A stretch of DNA of 64,000 nucleotides from Halostella litorea (lineage in GTDB: Archaea > Halobacteriota > Halobacteria > Halobacteriales > Natronoarchaeaceae). The notes under the pieces were generated by a model. It searched no databases. It was given only the letters and a program-made list of their open reading frames with translations, and had not been told where the DNA came from. This document shows positions 25,845 to 34,263 of the stretch, piece after piece (the first letter of the stretch is position 1; each line of letters opens with the position of its first letter). The position numbers and the translations under genes were made by a program. The stretch lies in NCBI RefSeq assembly GCF_004785955.1, contig NZ_ML214300.1, forward strand, positions 485,223 through 549,222. The letters are read 5' to 3'.

Positions 25845-27037
25845 CCATGGACTTCGCCAACAGAGTCGAACGAGTCGAACCGAGCGCGACGCTTGCGATC
25901 AGCGACAAGGCGTCCGAACTGGAGGCAGAGGGCGTCGACGTCGTGGACCTGAGCGTCGGCGAACCGGACTTCCCGACCCCAGAGAACATCGTCGAGGCCG
26001 GCCAGGCCGCGATGGACGCGGGCCACACCGGCTACACGCCGTCGAAGGGCATCCCCGAACTCCGCGAGGCGATCGCCGAGTACCTGCGGGACGACTGCGG
26101 GCTTGGCTACGAGGCCGACAACGTCATCGTCACGCCCGGCGGCAAGCAGGCGCTGTTCGAGACGTTCCAGTCGCTGATCGACGACGGCGACGAGGTCGTC
26201 CTGCTGGACCCGGCGTGGGTCTCCTACGAGGCGATGGTGAAGCTCTCGGACGGGAGCGTCTCCCGCGTCGACACCGCTTCCCACGACTTCCAGCTGGAGC
26301 CGGCGCTCGACGACCTGGCCGAGACGGTGTCGGACGACACCGAACTGCTCGTCGTCAACTCGCCGGGCAACCCCCACGGCGCGGTGTACTCCGACGCCGC
26401 GCTGGAGGGCGTCCGCGACCTGGCCGTCGAGCACGACCTCACGGTCATCTCCGACGAGATATACCGCGAGATCACCTACGGCGCGGAGCCGACCAGCCTC
26501 GGCACCCTCGACGGGATGGCCGAGCGCACGGTGACGGTGAACGGCTTCTCCAAGGCCTACTCGATGACCGGCTGGCGGCTCGGCTACGTCGCCGCGCCGG
26601 AGGCCCTCATCGACCAGGCCGGGAAGCTCCACTCCCACTCCGTCTCGTGTGCGACCAACTTCGTCCAGCACGCTGGCGTCGAGGCCCTGGCAAACACCGA
26701 CGAGGCCGTCGCCGAGATGGCCGAGGCGTTCGAGGAGCGCCGAGACATGCTGGTCGACCTGTTCGCCGACCACGGCGTCGACGTGGCCACGCCCGACGGC
26801 GCGTTCTACATGATGCTGCCCGTCGACGAGGACTGCGCTGCTCTGGAAGAGCAGCGAGTTGGAGACGGTGAAACCGTCGACACCGCGTGGTGCGAGGGCG
26901 CCATCGAGGACGCCCACGTCGCCACGGTGCCGGGCAGCGCCTTCGGCACGCCGGGCTACGCCCGCATCTCCTACGCCAACAGCAAGGAGCGGCTCCGCGA
27001 GGCCGTCGACCGGTTGTCCGCGGACGGCTACCTGTAA
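25841..27037 (+). CDS. Class I/II pyridoxal-phosphate aminotransferase
   Basis: The 398-residue protein resembles aspartate/aromatic aminotransferases of fold type I. Motifs are LSVGEPDFPTPENIVEAGQA, the PLP-phosphate-binding VTPGGKQALFETFQ, NSPGNPHGAVYSD (Asn to the PLP ring), ISDEIYREITYG (Asp/Tyr) and the Schiff-base Lys in VNGFSKAYSMTGWRLGYVA. The expected MMLPVDED..AWCEGAIEDAH region contains an extra segment of about 17 residues (AALEEQRVGDGETVDT), encoded by two perfect DNA hairpins. The ATG at 25847 is an equally possible start. Substrate not fixed by sequence. Confidence 0.93.
   Translation: MTMDFANRVERVEPSATLAISDKASELEAEGVDVVDLSVGEPDFPTPENIVEAGQAAMDAGHTGYTPSKGIPELREAIAEYLRDDCGLGYEADNVIVTPGGKQALFETFQSLIDDGDEVVLLDPAWVSYEAMVKLSDGSVSRVDTASHDFQLEPALDDLAETVSDDTELLVVNSPGNPHGAVYSDAALEGVRDLAVEHDLTVISDEIYREITYGAEPTSLGTLDGMAERTVTVNGFSKAYSMTGWRLGYVAAPEALIDQAGKLHSHSVSCATNFVQHAGVEALANTDEAVAEMAEAFEERRDMLVDLFADHGVDVATPDGAFYMMLPVDEDCAALEEQRVGDGETVDTAWCEGAIEDAHVATVPGSAFGTPGYARISYANSKERLREAVDRLSADGYL
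26838..26878. repeat. Double-hairpin insert within the aminotransferase gene
   Basis: Two perfect inverted repeats lie nine bases apart inside the coding sequence: CTGCTCT-GGA-AGAGCAG (26838-26854) and GACGGT-GAA-ACCGTC (26864-26878). They encode the in-frame segment between VDED and AWCEG. Codon choice here is less G+C-rich at third positions than in the rest of the gene (GCT, GAA, GTT, GGA, GGT, GAA, ACC). The arrangement resembles a palindromic element inserted without breaking the frame. Confidence 0.7.
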
Positions 27038-27075
27038 CGCCGCGCGTGGGTCCCTGTCCGGGCGTCAACCCGCCG

Positions 27076-27780
27076 TCAGGGCCGCTTCGCCTGCAGTATC
27101 GGTATTTCGTCGATCTTCTCGTCGTCCAGCGCCGCCCAGTCGACGCCGTCCGGTTTTTCGTACTCGCCTCCGGTCGCTATCGTCCGCTCGGGCGTGACGA
27201 CGTGGTCCATCGGCACGTCGTGGGCGTCGTGGGGGAGGACCTCGTCGGCGACCTGTAGCTCGTGGACGGTCGTGACGACCGTCGTGTCGTCGCCGACCAG
27301 TCCGACCTCGCGCAACAGCGCGAACTCCAGGTCGCTGTACCCCTCGCCTTTCCCGATCCGCGCGCCGCGGTCGTCGACGGCGACGCTGCCGGAGACGATC
27401 AGGTCGACCGCGCTCATCCCCTCGGGCGCGACCTGCACGCCGAGTTCGTCCGCGCCGGAGATGGTCGTCGCCTCGTCGTAGTCGTCGATCCGCTCGGGGT
27501 CGAGTTCGAGGAAGGGCCGCTCGTCGGCCAGCCGCGGGACCGCGACATAGACGGTCTTGCCCGCCTCCAGCGCGCGGCGGCGGACGGGCCGCTGCGGCGA
27601 GTCGGGGTTCGCCTTGATGGCGTCGGCGTCCTGCCACGCGTCCAGGTCGGTCAGCCGCTCGGCCGCCGCTTTCGCCCCGGCGAAGTTGGGGATCCGGCCG
27701 TGGGGCGGGAACGGGAACCGCGCCTCGCCGCTCTCCTCCAGGTCGTCCCAGACGCGCTCGCGGAGTTCCTGCTTGTCCAT
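27076..27780 (-). CDS. 5-formyltetrahydrofolate cyclo-ligase family protein
   Basis: The 234-residue protein matches the family that converts 5-formyl-THF to 5,10-methenyl-THF with ATP. It shows an N-terminal basic/aromatic region (PFPPHGRIPNFAGAKAAAER), DSPQRPVRRRAL, and the nucleotide-binding ARIGKGEGYSDLEFALL, matching the family's glycine-rich G-x-G-x-G-Y-x-D motif. The C-terminus is longer than the bacterial enzyme. It is convergent with the aminotransferase gene, 38 bp away. Confidence 0.88.
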   Translation of the reverse strand: MDKQELRERVWDDLEESGEARFPFPPHGRIPNFAGAKAAAERLTDLDAWQDADAIKANPDSPQRPVRRRALEAGKTVYVAVPRLADERPFLELDPERIDDYDEATTISGADELGVQVAPEGMSAVDLIVSGSVAVDDRGARIGKGEGYSDLEFALLREVGLVGDDTTVVTTVHELQVADEVLPHDAHDVPMDHVVTPERTIATGGEYEKPDGVDWAALDDEKIDEIPILQAKRP

Positions 27781-27835
27781 ATCGGTCCCTGTCGGGCGGG
27801 CCTAATAGAACGCGCCGGTCGTGCCGCCGCGAGGC

Positions 27836-28270
27836 TCACCCGCTCCGGCAGTCCGCCTCGAACGCGGGTTCGCCGTTCTCGACCGTCGCCTCCACGAGGA
27901 AGTCGCCACACTCCAGCGGGTCCCACGTTCGGCCGCGCTGTCCCGCCGGGGTGTTGACGGCGACCTCGTGTTGCTCGTCGGTCGCGCGGACCGTGGCGAC
28001 CATCTCCTCGGACCCTGCCATGTTCGCGGGGAGTTCCCCCGTGAAACTGTTCGTCGTGCGCCCGGCCCGCCGGACGACGACCTCGAACTCGCGCTCGACG
28101 CGGTCCAGGTTCCTGATCCGGACCGTTACCGTCGCCTCCTCGGCCGTCCGTTCGGCCCCCTCATCGTTCGATCCGGAGAGACACCCCGAGAGCCCCCCGA
28201 CGAGGCCGACGCCGGACAGCGAGAGGAGTCGTCGCCGCCCGACCATCGCCCCGTCGCCGTGTTCAGTCAT
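27836..28270 (-). CDS. Secreted lipoprotein, unknown function
   Basis: The 144-residue protein begins MTEHGDGAMVGRRRLLSLSG, giving a twin-arginine motif (RRRLLSL) and a lipobox-type LSGC. It should therefore be exported folded by Tat and lipid-anchored. The mature part is a small beta-rich domain (VTVRIRNLDRVEREFEVVVR, then VAVNTPAGQRG) with two conserved-looking Cys (ECGDF, EADC). A longer frame from 28297 is unlikely because it buries the signal. No family recognised. Confidence 0.75.
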   Translation of the reverse strand: MTEHGDGAMVGRRRLLSLSGVGLVGGLSGCLSGSNDEGAERTAEEATVTVRIRNLDRVEREFEVVVRRAGRTTNSFTGELPANMAGSEEMVATVRATDEQHEVAVNTPAGQRGRTWDPLECGDFLVEATVENGEPAFEADCRSG

Positions 28271-28327
28271 GTTGCATACGTTTCCGTGAACCGACAAAAC
28301 GGTTCGCCCGCGCCGCCGGCCCGCAGT

Positions 28328-28768
28328 TTACCCGCGCTCCTCGACGATCCGGTCTAAGATGTCGCCGGTCGAGAGCAGTTCGCCCTCGAACCGCGGCTCG
28401 CGGGCCGAGGCCCTGCGGAGTTCGCAGTCGATCCCCCGGCGGTCCAGTTCGTCGGCGATGGCGTCCTCGTCGTGGTGCTGGTCGTGGCCCAGCACGATGT
28501 AGTCCGGCGCTATCTCCTCGATGGGGACGAAGATGTCCTCCCGGTGGCCGAGGCGGGCGCGGTCGACGACGTCGAGCGCGTCGACCATGTCCCGCCGCTG
28601 GCGGTCGGGGAGCACCGGCGGCGCCTTGTGCGTGACGTTCCCGCGCCGGGCGACGATGACGTGGAGTTCGTCGCCGAGTTCGGCCGCCTCCCGCAGGTAG
28701 TGGACGTGGCCCGGGTGGAGAACGTCGAACGTGCCCTGTGCGATCACCCTCGTCGTGTGTGCGTTCAT
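28328..28768 (-). CDS. ribL: Archaeal FAD synthetase
   Basis: This 146-residue cytidylyltransferase-fold protein should adenylylate FMN to FAD. Signature motifs are [19 protein letters not shown] (HxGH) and the C-terminal [13 protein letters not shown] (in place of ISSTxI), with [14 protein letters not shown] between them. It pairs functionally with ribH about 3 kb away. Its start overlaps the JAMM gene stop by 4 bp. Confidence 0.9.
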   Translation of the reverse strand: MNAHTTRVIAQGTFDVLHPGHVHYLREAAELGDELHVIVARRGNVTHKAPPVLPDRQRRDMVDALDVVDRARLGHREDIFVPIEEIAPDYIVLGHDQHHDEDAIADELDRRGIDCELRRASAREPRFEGELLSTGDILDRIVEERG

Positions 28769-29277
28769 CGTCCCAAGTCGTCGTCGCGGAGTTCGTCGTC
28801 GATGTCCATCTGTGTGAAATCGAAGAAGTCCTCGGCGTCCGGGACGGGGACGTCGATCACGTCCAGGTCCCGGGGGTCGCCGTAGCGGTCGAAGGCGCGC
28901 CAGTCGCCGCGGCCGTACGGCGCGCCGATGATGATGTGGACGTCGCCGGAGCCGAACGTCGACAGGTCCGCGTCGCTCGGCCGGAGGACGCCGTTGGGGT
29001 GGGAGTGGACCGACCCGAGCGACTGCACGTCGTTTGGCTTCATGCTCGTCTTCACGGTCGCGCTCACCGGGTTCGACTCGGTACCGGGGATCACGACGAC
29101 GTCGGTGATGACCGTGCCGTCGCGGTCCAGCCCGAGGTCGCGGGCGTCCATCCCCCGCAGAAAGCCCATGTACTCGTTCGGGTGCGCGTCCTCCGAGGCC
29201 TCCAGCGCGAACTCCAGCGTCTCGGCCGCGATGCCGAGGAGTTCGCTCGACCGGAACAGCGACCCGAACAGGCCCAT
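28765..29277 (-). CDS. JAMM/Mov34-family metalloprotease
   Basis: The 170-residue protein has the full JAMM zinc motif: an upstream Glu in [11 protein letters not shown], then [14 protein letters not shown] (H-x-H followed by ten residues and Asp). Haloarchaeal JAMM proteins include desampylases that remove ubiquitin-like SAMP proteins; whether this one does so is unproven. I start at [20 protein letters not shown] (29277), which has a TATA-like CGTTTAG 29 bp upstream. The acidic C-terminus ([13 protein letters not shown]) overlaps ribL. Confidence 0.88.
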   Translation of the reverse strand: MGLFGSLFRSSELLGIAAETLEFALEASEDAHPNEYMGFLRGMDARDLGLDRDGTVITDVVVIPGTESNPVSATVKTSMKPNDVQSLGSVHSHPNGVLRPSDADLSTFGSGDVHIIIGAPYGRGDWRAFDRYGDPRDLDVIDVPVPDAEDFFDFTQMDIDDELRDDDLGR

Positions 29278-29302
29278 GTCCGCCACTCGGGGACTGCGGA
29301 TG

Positions 29303-29356
29303 CTAAACGTTCCGGATGCGGCGTGGGCCCGTCGTGATGCTTGACAAGCGTTAAAC
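29303..29356. promoter_or_regulatory. Divergent TATA boxes for the JAMM and RecJ-like genes
   Basis: The minus-strand box CGTTTAG (29303-29309) lies 29 bp before the JAMM ATG and the plus-strand TTAAAC (29351-29356) lies 29 bp before the ATG at 29383. Both spacings predict leaderless transcripts from a 105-bp intergenic region. Confidence 0.6.
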
Positions 29357-29382
29357 CCGGCGCTTCCGAACGTTGACGCAAG

Positions 29383-31272
29383 ATGACTACCGACGACGCC
29401 GGCGACCCCGCCGGCACCACCGTCTACGATCTCGATTCGGGCTGTACGATAGCGGACGTCGAGGAAGGGAACCGCTACCTCGCCACCGTCAACGGCGTGG
29501 TCGACTACGGCGTCTTCGTCGACCTCTCCGACCACGTCTCCGGGCTCGTCCACGAGTCGAACCTCTCGGGGACGTACGCCGTCGGCGACGAACTCGTCGT
29601 CGAACTCGATCAGGTCCGCGACAACGGCGACGTGGCATTCGACGCCGTCGACGTCGACGGGTACGACGTCGAGTCCGTCGGCCACGAGTACGACGTCGCG
29701 GACGCCGACTCGCTGGAGGACCGCGTCGGCGAGACGGTCACGCTGGAGGGCGAGGTCGTACAGGTCAAACAGACCGGCGGCCCGACGATCTTCCACGTCC
29801 GCGACGAGACGGGCATCGTCCCCTGCGCGGCGTTCGAGGAGGCGGGCGTCCGCGCCCACCCCGAGATAGACGTCGACGACCTCGTCCGCGTCGGCGGCGA
29901 CGTGGAGCGCCGCGAGGACGCCATCCAGGTGGAGGTCGACACGCTGGACGAACTCGACGGCGACGACGCCGCCGACGTCCGCGACCGCCTCGACGCCGCG
30001 CTGGCGGAGCGCGCCGAACCCCACGACGCCGAGCCGCTCGTCGACTGGCCGGCCTTCGAGAAGCTCCGCCCGAACCTGCGGGAGGTCGCGCAACTGCTCC
30101 GCGAGACGGTCCTGGAGAGCCGCCCGATCCGCGTCCGCCACCACGCCGACGGAGACGGGATGTGCGCCTCGGTCCCCGTCCAGTACGCGCTGGAGCGGTT
30201 CATCGAGGACACCCACGAGGACCCCGAGGCCCCGCGGCACCTCCTCAAGCGCCTGCCGAGCAAGGCCCCGTTCTACGAGATGGAGGACGCCACCCGCGAC
30301 CTCAACTTCGCGCTGGAGGACCGCTCCCGCCACGGTCAGAAGCTCCCGCTGCTCCTGATGCTGGACAACGGTAGCACCGCCGAGGACGTGCCCGCCTACG
30401 AGAACCTCGCGCACTACGACATCCCCATCGCCGTCGTCGACCACCACCACCCCGACCCCGACGCCGTCGAGGACCTCCTCGACGCCCACGTCAATCCGTA
30501 CCTCCACGACGAGGACTACCGCATCACGACGGGCATGATGTGCGTCGAACTCGCCCGGATGATCTACCCCGACATCGAGGACGAACTCCGCCACGTCCCC
30601 GCCGTCGCCGGCCTCTCGGACCGCTCGAAGGCCGACGCGATGGACGACTACCTCGAACTGGCCGCCGAGGAGGGGTACGACGAGGACACCCTGCGCGACA
30701 TCAGCGAGGCGCTCGACTACGAGGCCCACTGGCTGCGCTACGACGACGGCCGCCACCTCATCAACGACGTGCTGAACGTCGACTGCGACGACGAGCAGCG
30801 CCACCGCGAGCTCGTCGACTTCCTCGCCGACCGCGCCCGCGAGGACGTCGAGGACCAGCTCGACGCCGCCATGTCCCACGTCGAGCACGAGGAACTCGAC
30901 AACGGCGCGCACCTCTACCGGATCGACGTGGAGAACCACGCCCACCGCTTTACCTACCCCGCGCCGGGCAAGACGACGGGCGAGATCCACGACCGCAAGG
31001 TCGAGGAGACGGGTGACCCCGTGATCACCATCGGCTACGGCCCCGACTTCGCCGTCCTACGCTCGGACGGCGTCCGCCTCGACATCCCGACGATGGTCTC
31101 CGAACTCGACGAGGGGATCGTCGGCGGCGGCGTCAGCGGCGGCGGCCACCTGGTCGTCGGCTCGATCAAGTTCGTCCAGGGCCGCCGGGAGGAGGTGCTC
31201 GACTCGCTCGTCGGGAAGATGGCCGCCGCGGACATCGACGAGGAGCTGTCGAGCACGCTGCAGCGCGACTAA
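29383..31272 (+). CDS. recJ: RecJ/GAN-like DHH nuclease with S1 and OB domains
   Basis: The 629-residue protein has an N-terminal S1 domain (about 25-70, TVNGVVDYGVFVDLSDHVSG), an OB-fold nucleic-acid domain (about 110-165, VTLEGEVVQVKQTGGPTIF), then a DHH phosphoesterase core (IRVRHHADGDGMCASVPVQ; VVDHHHPDPDAVEDLL) and a DHHA1 domain ending GGGVSGGGHLVVGSI. This matches the haloarchaeal RecJ family related to Cdc45 and the GINS-associated nuclease. A role in replication or repair is family-based. It overlaps the convergent phospholipase D gene by 4 bp. Confidence 0.9.
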   Translation: MTTDDAGDPAGTTVYDLDSGCTIADVEEGNRYLATVNGVVDYGVFVDLSDHVSGLVHESNLSGTYAVGDELVVELDQVRDNGDVAFDAVDVDGYDVESVGHEYDVADADSLEDRVGETVTLEGEVVQVKQTGGPTIFHVRDETGIVPCAAFEEAGVRAHPEIDVDDLVRVGGDVERREDAIQVEVDTLDELDGDDAADVRDRLDAALAERAEPHDAEPLVDWPAFEKLRPNLREVAQLLRETVLESRPIRVRHHADGDGMCASVPVQYALERFIEDTHEDPEAPRHLLKRLPSKAPFYEMEDATRDLNFALEDRSRHGQKLPLLLMLDNGSTAEDVPAYENLAHYDIPIAVVDHHHPDPDAVEDLLDAHVNPYLHDEDYRITTGMMCVELARMIYPDIEDELRHVPAVAGLSDRSKADAMDDYLELAAEEGYDEDTLRDISEALDYEAHWLRYDDGRHLINDVLNVDCDDEQRHRELVDFLADRAREDVEDQLDAAMSHVEHEELDNGAHLYRIDVENHAHRFTYPAPGKTTGEIHDRKVEETGDPVITIGYGPDFAVLRSDGVRLDIPTMVSELDEGIVGGGVSGGGHLVVGSIKFVQGRREEVLDSLVGKMAAADIDEELSSTLQRD

Positions 31273-32876
31273 CCGAACGCGACTTTTCGCCGCGCGTACA
31301 GCGCCGCGGCGACCGACGCGGCCGCAACTGCACCGGCGACGCCGACCGGGAGTCGCCACGCGCCCCCGCGCCAGTCCGCCCGGAACAGCCGCGCGTAGTA
31401 CGCGCCGACGTCGTCGCCGACGAGCACCAGCGCCACCTCGCGGTTCTCCCGCAGCGAGTTGTTGTTCCAGTTGACGCTGCCGAGCACCACGCGCCGCCCG
31501 TCGACCACGACGCCCTTGGCGTGGATTTTCCCGTAGCGCGACCGCGGGTCGGCGACCCGGGCTTCGAGGTCCAGCCCCTCCCGGTCCGCGAGGTCGTTCA
31601 GCCAGCGGACCAGCGCGCGGTTGTCCTCGCGGGCGTACCACGCGCCCGAGAGCAGGATGCGGACGCGGACGCCGCGGCGCGCGGCCGCGACCGTCGCCCG
31701 CACGGGCGGGGTCTCCCGCCCGCCGAGGGTCACCTGCTGGACCAGCACCGACTCCTCGGCCGCCGCTATCTCGCCGGTGATCCCCGACTCGGCGTTGTCC
31801 GGCGCGGTCAGCAGCCGAACCCCGTCGACGGTGACGTTCCGCGGCGCGAACCGCTCGGGGTAGTCGGCACGGTCGGCTCCGCCCCCCACCGGGTCGACGG
31901 CGTCGCGGTAGTCGGGCCACGGGCGCGCGTCGCGTGCCGCCCAGTCGCTGCGGAACACCGTCGCCAGTTCGGCGGCGAACTCGCCGTCCCGGACGAGCGC
32001 GCCCCAGCCGCGACTTGACCCGCCGCCGGTTCCCGCCGGCTTCCAGTTCTCCGTCAGCACCAGCGCCCGGTCGTCGACGACGGCGTACTTCGCGTGGTGG
32101 AAGCGGTAGCGCGCGTAGTCGCCGCCGACCGCCCGCACGGCGACGCCGTTCGAGGCGAGGCGGTCGAGCGCGCGCACCTGCCGCGCCGACGTCCCGCCGA
32201 CCGGGCCGCCGTCGACCAGCACTCGGACGTCGACGCCGCGGTCGGCCGCCCGCCGCAAAGCGCGGACGACGCGGTCGGAGGTGAGCGTGTAACCCGCCAG
32301 CAGGATCCGGTCGTCGGCGTCCGCCAGCGCCCGGCGGGGGACCCCCGGCGAGTCGGGGAGCGCGAACGCCTCGACCGACGCCTCTCCGACCCCGGCGGGC
32401 GCGTGGTCGGTCGCGCCGAACGGCACCCACTCGCCGCCGGTCCAGCGCTCGCCCTCGGGCGCGTCGGCGTACCTCGCGCTGTCGACGGTGGCGTTTCCGC
32501 GACGGAGCGCGACCGTCTCGCCGCCGTTGGCGAGGCCGAGCCCGTCCGCGAGCGGGAGAACGGGCACGTCGGTCACGTTCCGCGCCGCGGCCGGAGCGGC
32601 ACTGAACGCGACCCGCCCGGAGACGGTGCGGTTCGGGAGCGGGACGGTCGCGTCGTCGTCCGCGAGCGACCATCCCGCGAGGGCCGTCCTCTCGGGGAAC
32701 TCCACGACGATGAACTCGCCGCGGTCGCCGTCGGCGACGGGGTTCGGGTAGACGGCGACGATGCGGGGCTCGGCCGGGCGGTCCGAGTTCGTGGCGTGCG
32801 CGTCCGCGACGGCGCCGCCGCTGGCCGGGGCGAGCAACGCGAGGGCGAGCGCGACGGCCAGCGCGCGGCGGAACAC
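31269..32876 (-). CDS. Exported lamin-tail / phospholipase D-family protein, membrane-anchored
   Basis: The 535-residue protein has a cleavable-looking signal (MFRRALAVALALALLAPASG) and a lamin-tail-like beta domain (about 35-150; RIVAVYPNPVADGDRGEFIV). Two PLD catalytic motifs follow: HHAKYAVVDDRALVLTENW and KIHAKGVVVDGRRVVLGSVN, both with the H-x-K-x4-D pattern. A final helix (PVGVAGAVAAASVAAALYA) has basic residues after it. It would sit on the outer face of the membrane. PLD-family enzymes cut phosphodiesters, so nuclease or phospholipase activity is possible. Confidence 0.88.
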   Translation of the reverse strand: MFRRALAVALALALLAPASGGAVADAHATNSDRPAEPRIVAVYPNPVADGDRGEFIVVEFPERTALAGWSLADDDATVPLPNRTVSGRVAFSAAPAAARNVTDVPVLPLADGLGLANGGETVALRRGNATVDSARYADAPEGERWTGGEWVPFGATDHAPAGVGEASVEAFALPDSPGVPRRALADADDRILLAGYTLTSDRVVRALRRAADRGVDVRVLVDGGPVGGTSARQVRALDRLASNGVAVRAVGGDYARYRFHHAKYAVVDDRALVLTENWKPAGTGGGSSRGWGALVRDGEFAAELATVFRSDWAARDARPWPDYRDAVDPVGGGADRADYPERFAPRNVTVDGVRLLTAPDNAESGITGEIAAAEESVLVQQVTLGGRETPPVRATVAAARRGVRVRILLSGAWYAREDNRALVRWLNDLADREGLDLEARVADPRSRYGKIHAKGVVVDGRRVVLGSVNWNNNSLRENREVALVLVGDDVGAYYARLFRADWRGGAWRLPVGVAGAVAAASVAAALYARRKVAFG

Positions 32877-32901
32877 GGCGGGGCTGGCCGCCCCCTCGGA
32901 C

Positions 32902-32907
32902 TTAAAC
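32902..32907 (-). promoter_or_regulatory. TATA box of the phospholipase D-family gene
   Basis: The minus strand reads GTTTAAG centred 28 bp before the ATG at 32876, between the upstream HEAT-repeat gene stop and this start. Confidence 0.55.
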
Positions 32908-32918
32908 CTGTAGAATTC

Positions 32919-34163
32919 TCAGACCGCTTTCTCTGCCTCGGACTGCACGCGGTACGCACGGTCGTCGGCGTAGTCGGCGACGACGCCCAGGGCGGCCTCG
33001 GTGCCGATCTGGTTGAGCGCCCACGCCGCGCTCGCACGGACCGTGTCCGAGTCGTCGTCTTCCAGCACGTCCGCAAGCGGCTCGACCGCGCGGGTGTCGC
33101 CAAGCAGGCCGAGTGCGCGGGCGGCGTGGCTCCGGACCGTCTCGTCGTCGGCGACGAGGTTGTCGGCGATCGGCTGGGTCGCCTCCTCGCTGCCGATCTC
33201 GCCGAGCGCCTTCATCGTCACCGTCTGGAGCCCGGGGTTGCCCTCGTCGTCGACGTAGTCGACGAGCGTATCGACGGCCTCGTCGCTGCCGATCTTGCCG
33301 AGGATCTCGATGGCGTCCTTGTCGCGCTTGCCGGCCCGCTGGAGCATCGGGTCGACGGCCTCCTCCGGGGCCATCCGCTTCAGGGCGTCGAGCGCGTTCT
33401 CCTCCATGAAGTCGGAGTCGAACGTCTCCAGCGCGAGCAACACCATGTCGGCGCGGCCGCGCTTCGTCCAGACCTTCATCGCGCCCCACTCGGGCGGGTA
33501 GTCCTTCCGGTGGTCGAGCACGTCGTAGTACCCCTGCGCCTGGAGCTGCTCGCGCACGGAGAGGTCGTCCCACGTCTCGGCGGCCTCCAGGTCGTCGGTC
33601 AGCTCGCCGGTCGCCGCCAGCAGGTCGGCGATCGTCTCCGCGTCGTCGTCGGGGTCGAGGTCGGCCGTCTCGACGGCCGCCCCGGTGTCCTCCAGCGCGG
33701 CGGTCAGCCCCTCGATCGAGGTGTCGTCGACGGCGAGCGACTCGTCGAGGATCCCGTCGACGGTCTCGACGAACGACTCGACGGCCTCGGCGACCTCGTC
33801 CTCGCCGCGGTCGGTCCACTCGGTGTCGGCGACCGTGGACTCGGCGTCGTCGATCTCGCCGACGACGTCCTCGGCGTACGGGCCGCGGGCCTCCTCGAGC
33901 TGGGATTCGAGGTCCTCCTTCTCGCTCGCCAGCTCCTCGGCCGGCGGCTCCTCGTCCTCGTCGTCGGGTTCGGGCAGGTCGGCCGCGTCGAGGTCGGCTT
34001 CGAGGTCCTCGATGTCGGCCTCGACCTCGTCCAGTTCGGCCTCCGTCTCGGCGTCGTCGAGGCGGCCCCCGATCGCTTCGAGGCGCTCCCGGAGCGAGTC
34101 GACGGTGACCTCCTCGGTCCCGTCGGCGGCCTCGTCGGCCGAGTCGCCCCCGTCGTCGCTCAT
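32919..34163 (-). CDS. Acidic HEAT-repeat protein
   Basis: The 414-residue protein has a very acidic, helical N-terminal half (residues 1-200) followed by about six HEAT/PBS-lyase-type repeats: EEAVDPMLQRAGKRDKDAIE, GSDEAVDTLVDYVDDEGN, GSEEATQPIADNLVADDETV, GDTRAVEPLADVLEDDDSDT and GTEAALGVVADYADD. Such repeats make a protein-binding solenoid. Homologues lie near chemotaxis/archaellum or phycobilin-lyase genes in various prokaryotes, but nothing here points to a partner. The start MSDDGGDSADEAADGTEE follows AGGTGTCCCC. Confidence 0.85.
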   Translation of the reverse strand: MSDDGGDSADEAADGTEEVTVDSLRERLEAIGGRLDDAETEAELDEVEADIEDLEADLDAADLPEPDDEDEEPPAEELASEKEDLESQLEEARGPYAEDVVGEIDDAESTVADTEWTDRGEDEVAEAVESFVETVDGILDESLAVDDTSIEGLTAALEDTGAAVETADLDPDDDAETIADLLAATGELTDDLEAAETWDDLSVREQLQAQGYYDVLDHRKDYPPEWGAMKVWTKRGRADMVLLALETFDSDFMEENALDALKRMAPEEAVDPMLQRAGKRDKDAIEILGKIGSDEAVDTLVDYVDDEGNPGLQTVTMKALGEIGSEEATQPIADNLVADDETVRSHAARALGLLGDTRAVEPLADVLEDDDSDTVRASAAWALNQIGTEAALGVVADYADDRAYRVQSEAEKAV

Positions 34164-34263
34164 GGGGACACCTCCTGAGTCTCGTTCCGACCGGATTCGC
34201 GGCGCGCGGCGACCGCCGTCGGCGCACTCGGGTTCATATGTCCGAACTCCGTTCCTACGCCCC

